DNA of 64,000 nt from Comamonadaceae bacterium (GTDB lineage: Bacteria; Pseudomonadota; Gammaproteobacteria; Burkholderiales; Burkholderiaceae_C), in contig CANEXF010000012.1 in NCBI GenBank assembly GCA_947443645.1, positions 45,782 to 109,781 on the forward strand. Direction: 5' to 3'. Numbering within the stretch: the first letter of the stretch is position 1; every line of letters starts with the position of its first letter. Positions 19,438-28,478 of the stretch are shown piece by piece. A program made the translations under genes and the position numbers. Under the pieces are notes generated by a model. It was given only the letters and a program-made list of their open reading frames with translations, was not told the DNA's origin and searched no databases.

Positions 19438-20415
19438 ATGGAGTTTTCACATATCAAGCGCCTCTCGCACGCGGCCTTTGCCGTCTTGCTGGCGGCATGT
19501 GCCTGTGCACTACAGGCGCAGACCTACCCCAACAAGCCGATCCGAGTGATTGTTCCGTATGCGGCTGGGGGATTTTCTGACCAGAGTTCGCGCATCATTG
19601 CCGAAGCCCTGTCGCAGGAGTTCAATCAAACGCTGGTAATTGAGAATCGGGCTGGCGGTGGCGGACGTATAGGCGCTGACCTGGTGACCAAGATGCCTGC
19701 CGATGGCTACAGCCTGCTGTTGACCACCAATGGCACGCACACCTACATGGCGGTGACAGAAAAAGCACTGTCCTACGATCCGATCAAAGACTTCACACCG
19801 ATCTCGCTCATAGGCACTTATGGCCTGCTGATGGTCACGAATCCGGGTATTCCGGCGCGCAATGTAGAGGAGCTCATCGCTTACGCCAAGGCCAACCCGG
19901 GCAAGCTGAACTACGCGAGCTCTGGCCCAGGCAGCGGGCTGCATTTTGCAGGCGAAGTCTTTAAGTCCATGGCGCATATCGACATGGTGCACGTGCCCTA
20001 CAAGGGCTCGGGCCCCGGCATGATGGATGTGCTGGCAGGCAATTGCCAAGTCATTTTTGCGGGCGAGGCCAAGCCCTATATTGATTCGGGAAAGGTTCTA
20101 CTGCTTGGAACCACCAGCGCCGTACGCGACCCGCGTTACCCTAACGCCCCCACTATTTCTGAAGCCGGCTTGACCGGCTACGACCTGACCTACTGGGTCG
20201 GATTGTTCGGCCCGCGTGGCCTGCCGGCCGAGGTGCAATCGCGACTCAATGCGGCGGTGAAAAAAGTGCTGGCTGAGCCTGGCTTGCGCAAGCGTTTTGC
20301 CGACCTGGGCCTGGTGCCTGTGGGTAGCAGCCCGGAATACCTGGTCGAGCAGATTCGCAGTGAAACCGAACGCTTGCGGGCTGTGGCTGCCGCTATACCG
20401 GGCGGCATCAACTGA
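19438..20415 (+). CDS. Bug/TctC-family periplasmic substrate-binding protein
   Basis: A 325-residue receptor. A signal peptide with a small-residue/cysteine-rich core (residues 1-28, ACACALQA) precedes YPNKPIRVIVPYAAGGFSDQ. Further family signatures are ENRAGGGGRIGADLV and MVHVPYKGSGPGMMDVLAGN. A clear AGGAG site precedes the ATG. It begins a three-gene plus-strand unit with a deacetylase-like hydrolase and an amidase, so the ligand may be an amide or N-acyl compound. No membrane subunits are present nearby. Confidence 0.93.
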   Translation: MEFSHIKRLSHAAFAVLLAACACALQAQTYPNKPIRVIVPYAAGGFSDQSSRIIAEALSQEFNQTLVIENRAGGGGRIGADLVTKMPADGYSLLLTTNGTHTYMAVTEKALSYDPIKDFTPISLIGTYGLLMVTNPGIPARNVEELIAYAKANPGKLNYASSGPGSGLHFAGEVFKSMAHIDMVHVPYKGSGPGMMDVLAGNCQVIFAGEAKPYIDSGKVLLLGTTSAVRDPRYPNAPTISEAGLTGYDLTYWVGLFGPRGLPAEVQSRLNAAVKKVLAEPGLRKRFADLGLVPVGSSPEYLVEQIRSETERLRAVAAAIPGGIN

Positions 20416-20452
20416 CACCAACGCACAACGACAATTCTGATCCAGGAACCCA

Positions 20453-21382
20453 ATGCAAAAACCCAAGTCTCAGGCCGAACGCTTTACGCAAGATGAATCG
20501 CAAGCCATGCGCCCGGCCGAACGGCTGGATTTCTCGGCCATCATCGACCGCAAACCGCTCAAGCTGCCGCGCGGCGCGCGCATGGTGGTGTGGCCGGTGG
20601 TTAACGTAGAGGAGTGGGACATCGCGCGGCCCATGCCCAGGCAGGTCTCGCCAGGCCCAGGTGGCGCTGCGCCGGTGCCGGACATTCCGACCTGGACCTG
20701 GCACGAGTACGGCATGCGCGTCGGCATCTGGCGCATCATGGAAGTGCTGCACAAGCACAAGATCAAGCCGACGATGTCGCTGAATGCCAAGGTCTGCGAG
20801 ACCCGGCCACGCGTGGCGCAGGCCGCACTGGATGAGGGTTGGGAATTCATGGCGCACTGCTATGAACAGATGGCGATTCAGAAAATTGAAGACCAACCCG
20901 CGATGATTCGGCACACCATAGAGGTACTGAAAAAATTCACAGGCCGCATGCCCAGTGGCTGGCTGGGTCCGGGCCGTGGTCAGACCTACGCCACGCTTGA
21001 CTACATCAGCGAGGCTGGCTTCAAGTGGTTCGGTGACTGGGTGCTGGATGACCAGCCGCAGTATGTCAAGACCAGAAATGGTCCTTTGCTGTCGATTCCC
21101 TATTCGATAGAGTTGAACGATATTGCAATCATGTTGACTGCGCACCAGGAGTCGAATGCGATGTACACGCGTACCCGCGACGCCTTTGACCAGATCTACA
21201 GGGAGTCCGCCCAGGGCGCGCGCGTGATGGCCTTTGGCGTTCATCCCTACATCACGGGCGCCGCGCATCGCATCAAGTACTTTGACGAGATGCTGCGCTA
21301 CATGAAAAAACAAGACGGTGTGGTGTTCTGGAACGGCGAACAAATCCACGACTGGTATCAAAAAGCGGTGACCAAACGCTGA
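20453..21382 (+). CDS. Polysaccharide-deacetylase-family hydrolase (allantoinase/PuuE-like)
   Basis: A 309-residue NodB-fold protein. It lacks a signal peptide and has the features of the cytosolic PuuE-like group: VVWPVVNVEEWD in place of the usual TFDDG motif, EFMAHCYEQM supplying a histidine, and GWLGPGRGQTYATLDYISEAGFKWFGDW. This group hydrolyses small amides such as allantoin rather than polysaccharides. It sits 37 bp after a Bug receptor gene and 22 bp before an amidase, consistent with breakdown of an imported amide or ureide. The exact substrate is not identifiable. Confidence 0.88.
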   Translation: MQKPKSQAERFTQDESQAMRPAERLDFSAIIDRKPLKLPRGARMVVWPVVNVEEWDIARPMPRQVSPGPGGAAPVPDIPTWTWHEYGMRVGIWRIMEVLHKHKIKPTMSLNAKVCETRPRVAQAALDEGWEFMAHCYEQMAIQKIEDQPAMIRHTIEVLKKFTGRMPSGWLGPGRGQTYATLDYISEAGFKWFGDWVLDDQPQYVKTRNGPLLSIPYSIELNDIAIMLTAHQESNAMYTRTRDAFDQIYRESAQGARVMAFGVHPYITGAAHRIKYFDEMLRYMKKQDGVVFWNGEQIHDWYQKAVTKR

Positions 21383-21404
21383 GGCGTTTCGCACCAGGCG
21401 CGCC

Positions 21405-22796
21405 ATGTCACTGCCACTGCATTACCTGAGCCTGCAGCAGGCGGGCGCACAGATCGCTCGCGGTGAACTGTCGCCGGTTGCGCTGGTTCAGTCCTGTCTG
21501 GCGCGCATCGCCCGGTTGGATGTATCGCTGCATGCGTTCATTACCCTGACGGCGGACAGCGCCTTGCGCGAAGCGTATCAGGCTGAGTCTGAAATTCGCG
21601 CCGGACGCTATCTCGGGCCACTGCACGGTATACCCATTTGCCACAAGGACATGCTGCTGACCGCAGGCGTGAGAACAACAGCGCATTCAAAGCTGTTGGA
21701 GAACTGGATTCCCGACCGGGATGCCAGCGTGGTGACGAGGTTGAAGCAGGCCGGTGCCATCAGCCTCGGAAAGGCGGCATGTCATGAGTTCGCCTTTGGT
21801 TCACCGGGCACGGATGAGGCTTTTCCCGCCGCGCGTAATCCTTGGAATCTCGACCACATGCCGGGCAGCTCCAGCAGTGGCTCGGGCGCTGCTGTAGCGG
21901 CTGGCATGGTCATGGCCGCAACTGGAACCGATACCGGCGGCTCGGTACGGCATCCGGCTGCCGCTTGCGGCATTGTCGGCATGAAGCCGACTTATGGACG
22001 CGTCAGCTTGCACGGCGTGATTCCACTGGCGCCCAGCATGGACCATGTCGGACCCATGACGCGAACTGTTGTTGATAACGCGCTGCTGCTGCAGGCCATG
22101 GCCGGCCATGACGCGCAGGACAGCCATTGCGCCAAACGCGAGGTGCCGGACTATCTGGAATATGTCGGGCTCTCGATGCGCGGATTGCGCCTTGGTGTGC
22201 CCAGGCGCTACATAGACGGACAACCGCATGCTCCCGAGGTTCTTTCTGCCTTTTCTGAAGCTCAGCGCGTGCTGCGATCACTGGGTGCGACCCTGGTGGA
22301 CATTGACCCGCCTGGGCTGGAGCTCGCCTTTGATGCGGGCAGTCGCTTGATTGCCTATGAAGCCAGTCGCTATCACGAAGCGAATCTGCGTGATTTTCCG
22401 GACAAGCTGGGTGCGCCGCTGCGGCAACGACTTGCGCTTGGCGCGCAATGCACGCAAGCGCAATACCAAGCCGCACTCGCGCAGGCCACGATGCTGAGAG
22501 AGACGTATGCAAAACTTTTCGCTTCGGGCATAGACGCCGTCATCAGTCCAGGTCGTGAGGCGCCTGCTGAAACCATGGCGCAACTTGTAAGCAACCCTCT
22601 GGGCAAGCGCAGTGTGGCCAACCGGATTTACAGTGTCACCGGCAATCCGGCGATCACGCTGCCCATGGGCTTTAGTCGGGAAGGTCTGCCGCTGGCGCTG
22701 CAAATAGCTGCGGCTGATTTTTGTGAGCCGCGTCTGTACCAGATTGCGTCAGCCTACGAAGCGTCTGCTCCCTGGGTGGGTCGGCACCCAGACTGA
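21405..22796 (+). CDS. Amidase-signature-family amidase
   Basis: A 463-residue amidase, normal length for the family. The Ser-cisSer-Lys triad is visible: Lys81 (GIPICHKDMLLTAG), the cis-serine in GSSSSGSG around 156-158, and the nucleophile Ser180 in DTGGSVRHPAA. AACGIVGMKPTYGRVS follows. It hydrolyses an amide to acid and ammonia in the cytoplasm. As third gene after a Bug receptor and a deacetylase-like hydrolase it is likely the second hydrolytic step. GatA-like transamidation is unlikely because GatB/C are absent. Confidence 0.92.
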   Translation: MSLPLHYLSLQQAGAQIARGELSPVALVQSCLARIARLDVSLHAFITLTADSALREAYQAESEIRAGRYLGPLHGIPICHKDMLLTAGVRTTAHSKLLENWIPDRDASVVTRLKQAGAISLGKAACHEFAFGSPGTDEAFPAARNPWNLDHMPGSSSSGSGAAVAAGMVMAATGTDTGGSVRHPAAACGIVGMKPTYGRVSLHGVIPLAPSMDHVGPMTRTVVDNALLLQAMAGHDAQDSHCAKREVPDYLEYVGLSMRGLRLGVPRRYIDGQPHAPEVLSAFSEAQRVLRSLGATLVDIDPPGLELAFDAGSRLIAYEASRYHEANLRDFPDKLGAPLRQRLALGAQCTQAQYQAALAQATMLRETYAKLFASGIDAVISPGREAPAETMAQLVSNPLGKRSVANRIYSVTGNPAITLPMGFSREGLPLALQIAAADFCEPRLYQIASAYEASAPWVGRHPD

Positions 22797-22870
22797 TCGA
22801 TTGCGTCTGGCGAACGCGCCGAAACCGCCGCGTTAATGGCGGATTTAATTGCCGCCCGGCCTGCGCAGCC

Positions 22871-23374
22871 TCAGGCGTGTGCCTGGTCCATCTGCACACC
22901 CGCCCAGTTTCCGTCCACGTAAATCAGGGGCGCCAGATCAGGCTCGCGCTGGCCTGCAACTATTTCACCAATGATGAGGGCGTGCGTGCCGGCGTCAATG
23001 CTGTCAACCAGCTTGCAGTCCAGTGTCATGACCGCGCCCTTGAGCACGGGCGCGCCGGATGTCAGCGTCATCCAGTCGTCTGCGCCGAATCGCGCCTCCC
23101 CAGACAGCGATGCCTGACCGGAAAAGGCCTGCGCCAGTGGAATCTGCGCCTGAGCCAACGTATTGACTGAAAAGGTCTTGTTCTCGGCAATTCTTGCGTA
23201 GGTATTTGAGGCCTGATTGATCGCGCAGACAACCCGCACCGGGTTGGTGGACAAGGACATGACCGCTGTGGCGGTCAGGCCGGCGCGGTTGGGCGCCGAG
23301 CCCGTGGTGATGATGGTGACCGCTGCGGGATGCAGCCGCATCAGTTGACGGTATTCGTCTGAAGAGATGGACAT
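22871..23374 (-). CDS. Flavin reductase (HpaC/NtaB-like)
   Basis: A 167-residue flavin reductase of the split-barrel fold. Typical segments are LHPAAVTIITTG, AGLTATAVMSLSTNPVRVVCAIN, FSVNTLAQAQIPLAQAFSG and HALIIGEIV. It reduces FMN/FAD with NAD(P)H and supplies it to a partner monooxygenase. It lies 9 bp after the luciferase-like monooxygenase gene on the same strand, so the two almost certainly form a two-component system. Confidence 0.92.
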   Translation of the reverse strand: MSISSDEYRQLMRLHPAAVTIITTGSAPNRAGLTATAVMSLSTNPVRVVCAINQASNTYARIAENKTFSVNTLAQAQIPLAQAFSGQASLSGEARFGADDWMTLTSGAPVLKGAVMTLDCKLVDSIDAGTHALIIGEIVAGQREPDLAPLIYVDGNWAGVQMDQAHA

Positions 23375-23383
23375 GCGCAGGCC

Positions 23384-24505
23384 TCAGGCAGAAGCCAACT
23401 CTGCGGGCTGACCAGCGCGAATAGCGGCGTTCACGCGCGGCATCACTTCATGCGCCATCAGTTCCATTGACCTGCAGCCCAGCTTGGGGTCCACCAGGTC
23501 CATGCCGGCGTAGACGATTTCACCAAAGTCACCGGCCTGCTCGCGCAGCGCCAGGATCTGGTCGACCACCTCATTGACTGTTCCGCTGATCACCAGATCG
23601 TCCAGCAAGCGGTCCAGTGTGACGAGGCTGTCATCTTCATCTTCGTGCTTCTTGAATATGACATGGCGCTTGGCCATCTTCATTTTTGTCAGCATCTGCT
23701 TGTAGTAGTAACGATAGGGGCTGCTGTCGTCGGTGCCGCCATAGGATTTGGCGATACTGTCCTTGTCGGAGACAAAAATTGTGCGCGCGACGCGCCAGTC
23801 GTCGACACGGGCGACAGCGCCTACCGATTGCTTGCCTTGCGCATAGTTTTCCCAGTGGCTGGGCAACCAGTGCGGCAGCAAGAAGTTGGCTGACATCGGG
23901 TGGAAGTCGCGTTGACCCATGGCAATCACGCCCTTGGAGTGGGGTGCGACAACCGTACCAACAATTTCCGGACGCTGCTGGTAGGGCTTGAGCATGATGC
24001 CGCGACCTATCTCCAGGGCCGCAGTCTTTGCTGTGCTGACCTTGAACCGGTTGTCCGGGAAATCGATGTTGTAGGGTGGCTCCCTCTCCCAGATGGCCAG
24101 AATCACATCAATCGCCTCAGCGAAAAGCTTGTTTCGATCCTGATCGAGTATGCCCAGGGCCTCTGCGTCTGAAGCCAGCGCACCAGGACTGATGCCAAAG
24201 ATAAAACGGCCCTTGGCGAGATGATCAAACATGGCCGCCTGCGCAGCGAGCAGCGTAGGGTGTGAATGTGACAGGTTTGATGTGCCTGAACCCAGTTTGA
24301 TGTTTTTGGTTTCGAAAATCAGGGTTGCCAGGAACAGCAGGCTGTTGGTGACATTTTCTGCCTGGTCTGTCAGGTGCTCGCCGACAAAGGCGTCATAGAA
24401 GCCGAGCTGGTCCGCAAAGATGATGGTTTGTCTGTCCTCGTGCAAGGTTTCGGTGGCGTTGCGATGCAAGGGATGAAGAGGCATGGTGAAGTAGCCGAGG
24501 CGCAT
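23384..24505 (-). CDS. Luciferase-like flavin-dependent monooxygenase
   Basis: A 373-residue TIM-barrel monooxygenase of the LLM class. The N-terminus MRLGYFTMPLHPL and the stretches YDAFVGEHLTDQ, KNIKLGSGTSNLSHSHPTLLAAQAAMFDHLAKGRFIFGISPG match the reduced-flavin-binding barrel. It would use reduced flavin from the next gene product and oxygen to oxidise a small organic substrate. It lies downstream of an IclR regulator and a Bug receptor in one minus-strand unit. Substrate unknown; several members act on terpenes, amines or sulfonates. Confidence 0.9.
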   Translation of the reverse strand: MRLGYFTMPLHPLHRNATETLHEDRQTIIFADQLGFYDAFVGEHLTDQAENVTNSLLFLATLIFETKNIKLGSGTSNLSHSHPTLLAAQAAMFDHLAKGRFIFGISPGALASDAEALGILDQDRNKLFAEAIDVILAIWEREPPYNIDFPDNRFKVSTAKTAALEIGRGIMLKPYQQRPEIVGTVVAPHSKGVIAMGQRDFHPMSANFLLPHWLPSHWENYAQGKQSVGAVARVDDWRVARTIFVSDKDSIAKSYGGTDDSSPYRYYYKQMLTKMKMAKRHVIFKKHEDEDDSLVTLDRLLDDLVISGTVNEVVDQILALREQAGDFGEIVYAGMDLVDPKLGCRSMELMAHEVMPRVNAAIRAGQPAELASA

Positions 24506-24584
24506 GGGTGTGTCCTAGAGGAAAGATAAAGTTGCAGGTGCAGAATGGTTTGCAGATTGATTTGGGCTTGCGCCAGATCGACGC

Positions 24585-25574
24585 TTATTGCGGCTCGACG
24601 CCTGCCGCCTTGACATACTCGGCCCAATGGGTGATTTCATTGGCTGAGTACTTCAGAAAGTCCGATCGCGACATCGCGCGTGGCTCCATGCCCAGCTCGT
24701 CAAGCTTGCTTGCAAACGCTGGATCGGCCAAAGCCTGTGCGGTCCATGCATGAAGCTTGTTGACAATCTCGGCGGGTGTTCCAGCTGGCGCGGCAAGCCC
24801 CAAATGAAAGCCGATTTCATAGCCCGGGTAGGTTTCGGCAATGGCCGGTACGTTCGGCCAGGCCTTGTAGCGCTTGGTGGCCGTGACGCCCAGTGGTATC
24901 AGCTTCTCGCCCTTGATCTGGGCCAGCGCTGGCAAGTACTCCGCGAACACAACCTGTAGCTGCCCGCCCATCAGGTCGGTCAGTACGTTGCCTATGGCTT
25001 TGTAGCCGACGCCAGAGATGGGGGCGCCGGTTTTTGCCCGGAAAAGTTCGGCCGACATCTGCGAGGCGGAGTTGTAGTAGCCGAAAAAAACCTTCCCTGG
25101 ATTGGCCTTGGCAAAGCTCACCAGTTCCGCGATCGACTTGATGCCAGACTCCTTGGTGACCAATGCGACGGAAGCCGAGGTGCCGAACAGCGCAATGTGT
25201 TCAAAGTCCTTCATGGCGTCATAAGGCAACTTTTTGTACAAGCTCACATTTGCCGCGTGGGTTGTGTTGGTCGTCAACTCCAGCGTGTAGCCGTCAGGCG
25301 CTGATGCTTTGACGAATTGCGTTCCGATGATCCCGTTGGCGCCGGCCTTGTTGTCAATGATCACGCTCTGTTTGGAAACGGTCTGCAGGTACTGGCCGAA
25401 GAAGCGCCCAACGATGTCGCTGGAGCCACCCGGCGCGAAGGGCACGACGATCTTGATGGGCTGCGACGGATAAGACTGCGCGAAGGCCAGCCCAGTCGTC
25501 ATGAGCAGCGCAGCTGCCAGAACTGGTCGTGAAACCATGTTTCCCACTACAGCCCTGAAATGGTTCAATTGCAT
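24585..25574 (-). CDS. Bug/TctC-family periplasmic substrate-binding protein
   Basis: A 329-residue receptor. After a signal ending in GLAFA it shows YPSQPIKIVVPFAPGGSSDIVGR, DNKAGANGIIGTQFV and GVGYKAIGNVLTDLMGGQLQVV. Two ATGs are 9 bp apart; the inner one (25574) has GAAGGA at the better 8-bp distance, so I prefer it. It is the first gene after the palindromic site at 25697-25713 and probably delivers the substrate of the downstream two-component monooxygenase. Confidence 0.92.
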   Translation of the reverse strand: MQLNHFRAVVGNMVSRPVLAAALLMTTGLAFAQSYPSQPIKIVVPFAPGGSSDIVGRFFGQYLQTVSKQSVIIDNKAGANGIIGTQFVKASAPDGYTLELTTNTTHAANVSLYKKLPYDAMKDFEHIALFGTSASVALVTKESGIKSIAELVSFAKANPGKVFFGYYNSASQMSAELFRAKTGAPISGVGYKAIGNVLTDLMGGQLQVVFAEYLPALAQIKGEKLIPLGVTATKRYKAWPNVPAIAETYPGYEIGFHLGLAAPAGTPAEIVNKLHAWTAQALADPAFASKLDELGMEPRAMSRSDFLKYSANEITHWAEYVKAAGVEPQ

Positions 25575-25696
25575 GCCGCACATCCTTCGCTGGAACTATT
25601 TTTTTAATCTCCAACGCTGGCTCAGGCTCAAAGGATGGCCGCGTTGCAGTCTCCAAATAAGTATAGGTAGCAGCGCGGTGGGTGTCACCACTGACG

Positions 25697-25713
25697 GTTC
25701 CACTGGGTGGAAC
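25697..25713. promoter_or_regulatory. Candidate IclR operator upstream of the Bug-monooxygenase unit
   Basis: GTTCCAC-TGG-GTGGAAC is a perfect inverted repeat in the 169-bp gap between iclR and the Bug gene. A related sequence, CTCACC-TG-GTGGAA, lies on the other side of iclR at 26635-26651. IclR-family sites often have this TTCC/GGAA arrangement. Confidence 0.6.
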
Positions 25714-25743
25714 TTTGAATCAATTGCAGTCTGTTGCTGCGGC

Positions 25744-26586
25744 TTACTCGGGGATCAGGCTGTCAGAAGAGCCGCGCACTGCGACGCGCCATTTTTCCTT
25801 TTGCTGCTGTTGCAGACGGCCGCTGTCAAACAGCTTGTTGATCAGCGTCGCTTCGCGAACCAGCTTTTTTGCAAGGTCTGTGAGGTAGGCGCCATGCATG
25901 CTTCCTGCACCACACACCGCGCACAGGGATGCTATGGGGTAGCGTCTGTCATCGAAAACAGGCACTGCAATGCCGGCAAGTCCCCGGTAAGAGCGCATGG
26001 TTCTTTTTGCATAGCCGTTGCGGCGTGTTTTTTCTATCGAGCGCTGGATATGCTTGAAGGTCAGCGTGTCTTCCTCGCTTATCCGCCGCTGGTTGAATTC
26101 AATGACTTCGGCAATTTCAGCTTCAGTCATAAATGCCAGCACCGCCAGGCTGAACGAACCTATTCCAAGTGGCCATCGATCATTGACGTCGAGCAGCATG
26201 GGGAGCAGCTCTGAAGCGCTTTGCGCCTTGTCTACACAGAGCATGTCGTAGCCGCTGCGAACGCCCAGGTAGACCGTGACGCCGGTCTCGTTGGCAAGCC
26301 TTTCCAGCGAGGGCCGCGCCAGCCGCTTGATGTCATAGGAGTCATGTATGCCAATGCCGAAGGCGAAGATATCGGGTCCCAGGCAGTAGTGACGGGTTCC
26401 GCGTGGCCTTTCAACCAGGCGCTCCCCGATCATTGCCGCAAGGATGCGATGCACAGTGGCTTTGGGTAAAGCCGTGAGCATGCTGACCTGCATCAGCGAT
26501 GCGCCCTTGGAGCCAAATGTCGAGAGCGTGCGCAACAGCAAGGCTGCGCGGGCAATACTCTGTGCACCTTCTGTCTTGTTGTTCAT
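25744..26586 (-). CDS. IclR-family transcriptional regulator
   Basis: A 280-residue IclR protein. The winged helix is ARAALLLRTLSTFGSKGASLMQVSMLTALPKATVHRILAAM, followed by the effector domain with GSMHGAYLTDLAKKLVREATLINKL near the C-terminus. I chose the ATG at 26586; a TTG 39 bp upstream gives an extension without homology. It lies between the Bug/LLM/flavin-reductase unit (same strand) and a divergent cupin gene. Palindromes on both sides suggest it controls both and itself. Confidence 0.92.
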   Translation of the reverse strand: MNNKTEGAQSIARAALLLRTLSTFGSKGASLMQVSMLTALPKATVHRILAAMIGERLVERPRGTRHYCLGPDIFAFGIGIHDSYDIKRLARPSLERLANETGVTVYLGVRSGYDMLCVDKAQSASELLPMLLDVNDRWPLGIGSFSLAVLAFMTEAEIAEVIEFNQRRISEEDTLTFKHIQRSIEKTRRNGYAKRTMRSYRGLAGIAVPVFDDRRYPIASLCAVCGAGSMHGAYLTDLAKKLVREATLINKLFDSGRLQQQQKEKWRVAVRGSSDSLIPE

Positions 26587-26634
26587 GGTTTGCGAGTCAT
26601 AGAGTCCATTGGGCAAAGCGATCAACTTTTTATT

Positions 26635-26717
26635 GTCTCACCTGGTGGAATATTGCGCTGAAGCTTGGCTGCCTGGCTCAATCGCCATTGCCTAAGCCAA
26701 CAGCTCCTTCCTATACT
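26635..26717 (+). promoter_or_regulatory. Cupin promoter with second IclR-like site
   Basis: TTGCCT (26688-26693) and TATACT (26712-26717), spaced 18 bp, form a good sigma-70 promoter ahead of the cupin gene. Upstream, at 26635-26651, CTCACC-TG-GTGGAA resembles the palindrome at 25697-25713 and lies close to the iclR start, where it could serve both divergent genes. Confidence 0.45.
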
Positions 26718-26791
26718 GAAAGAGCTTATGCACAGCCGGATGATGCTGATGCTGTTGGCACGATTGAAACAATAACTAAAGAGACAAAAGC

Positions 26792-27277
26792 ATGAAGCTT
26801 CCAGCGGTAAGAAGAATCGTGACCGGTCATGATGACTCCGGCAAAGCCATCGTCCAGATTGACGAGGTTTGCTCGCATTACAGGGAAGGTCGACCTGGCG
26901 CCCATGTATGCAATATCTGGACAACGGACACCTCTCCACCCGACAACTCGGGCCATTCAGACATGGGCAGGCGCGAGGGCAAGTTCACCTTGATCGAGAA
27001 CGGCACGGTGTTTCGAATCATTGACTTCAAGCCTGGCGTGCAACAGCGCGTGCACCGCACCGACACGATTGACTACATCGTGGTGATGTCGGGTGAAATC
27101 GACATGGAGCTTGAGTCTGGCCAGGAGGTTCACCTGAAAGCCGGTGATGTGATGGTGCAGCGCGGCACGGTGCACAACTGGATCAATCGCGGCCCCGAGT
27201 CCTGCGTGGTGGCGGTGATCCTGATCCACGCTAATTCTGTGGTGGCGGGCGACAAGACCTTGGCGCCTTTCGGCTGA
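26792..27277 (+). CDS. Cupin-domain protein
   Basis: A 161-residue single-cupin protein. The first motif is degenerate (QQRVHRTDTIDYIVVMSGEI: His88 present, the second usual histidine replaced by Thr90). The second motif is intact (KAGDVMVQRGTVHNWIN, with His128). The metal site may therefore be incomplete, or use Asp94. It is divergent from iclR with its own predicted promoter. A role as isomerase, dioxygenase accessory or sensor in the pathway of the neighbouring monooxygenase is possible; the sequence does not decide. Confidence 0.85.
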   Translation: MKLPAVRRIVTGHDDSGKAIVQIDEVCSHYREGRPGAHVCNIWTTDTSPPDNSGHSDMGRREGKFTLIENGTVFRIIDFKPGVQQRVHRTDTIDYIVVMSGEIDMELESGQEVHLKAGDVMVQRGTVHNWINRGPESCVVAVILIHANSVVAGDKTLAPFG

Positions 27278-27417
27278 ACCCAGTTCCCCGCATGACCCGC
27301 CTGGCGCTTTATGGCGATTCAGTGCTCGCCCTACTTTTCGCCATCCCTTGAAAATGTCTGTTGAAAGTGTCGGCCTTCGGCCTGCATGCAGACGCCAACC
27401 AGATAGATCGAGAATTG

Positions 27418-28383
27418 ATGATGCTCAAACGCCTATACCTGTTGCTTGTTCTGTTGTTGGCGGCGGCCAATGTGGCGCAGGCCCAGAACTATCCCAGCAA
27501 GCCCATTCGCATCATTGTCCCGGGTGGACCCGGTGACAGCTGCGACATGCTGGCGCGTCTGGTGGGGCCAAAAATCAGTGAGCGTCTTGGGCAACCGGTC
27601 GTGATCGAAAACCGGCCGGGCTCCAGCGGACAGCTGGGCCTGGTGTTGCTCAAGCAGGCGCCGGCAGACGGCTACACGCTGGCATGTGGACAGGGCGGCA
27701 ACATGGTGATCGTGCCTCTGGCTTACGAGAAGGTCGCTTATGACGCCGTCAAGGACTTTGCACCTGTAAGCCTGATGGCTTCGAATTTCCTTGCCTTGGT
27801 CGTTCATCCCGCCACGCCATTCAAGACAACCGGGGAACTCGTCAGTTATGCCAAGGCCAACCCGGGGAAGGTCAGTTTCGGCACCAATGGCGATGGCAGC
27901 TTTCTGCATTTCGCGACAGAGTTGTTCCGGATTCAGGCGGGCTTCTCGTATCTGCATGTGCCGTACAAAAGCGCGGCGCTGTCCATCACGGACCTGCTGG
28001 GTGGGCAAATCAACGCCTCGCTGGCTTCGTTCAATTCGATTCAGCCCTTCGTGGCCGCTGGCAAACTCAGAATGCTGGGTGTTGCGCGGGCCACGCGATC
28101 TGCTGACTATCCGGACGTTCCGACCATTACCGAGGCGGTTCCCGGGTTTGTGTCGGGGGGCTGGTTCGGGATGATCGCGCCAGCAGGAACGCCACGGGAA
28201 ATTGTCAGTCTGCTGAACCGGGAAATCAGCTTGGCCATGAAGTTGCCCGAGGTGCGTGAACGCATGAAGTCCTTCGGGCTTGAAATTCATACGGAGTCGC
28301 CAGAATTTTTCGGCGAAACTATCCGCAGTGACTTTGGCAAGTGGGGAAAGCTGGCCAGAGACATCAACTTCAAGCCTATTTGA
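27418..28383 (+). CDS. Bug/TctC-family periplasmic substrate-binding protein
   Basis: A 321-residue receptor. The signal peptide (residues 1-22, LLLVLLLAAANVAQA) precedes YPSKPIRIIVPGGPGDSCDM, and ENRPGSSGQLGLVLLKQAPADGYTL and YLHVPYKSAALSITDLLGGQINA follow. I chose the tandem ATG at 27418; the longer frame has a non-signal leader. The first loop reads GGPGDSCDM rather than the common GGGTD, which may alter ligand contacts. It lies between the cupin gene and a ModA-like gene. Confidence 0.92.
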   Translation: MMLKRLYLLLVLLLAAANVAQAQNYPSKPIRIIVPGGPGDSCDMLARLVGPKISERLGQPVVIENRPGSSGQLGLVLLKQAPADGYTLACGQGGNMVIVPLAYEKVAYDAVKDFAPVSLMASNFLALVVHPATPFKTTGELVSYAKANPGKVSFGTNGDGSFLHFATELFRIQAGFSYLHVPYKSAALSITDLLGGQINASLASFNSIQPFVAAGKLRMLGVARATRSADYPDVPTITEAVPGFVSGGWFGMIAPAGTPREIVSLLNREISLAMKLPEVRERMKSFGLEIHTESPEFFGETIRSDFGKWGKLARDINFKPI

Positions 28384-28478
28384 TTCATTGAAGAATTCAT
28401 GGCAAGGCGCCATAAGATCACCCGGCCGTCTCGGCCAAACAAACAATAAGCAACTATTCATGAACGAGGAAAATCACG

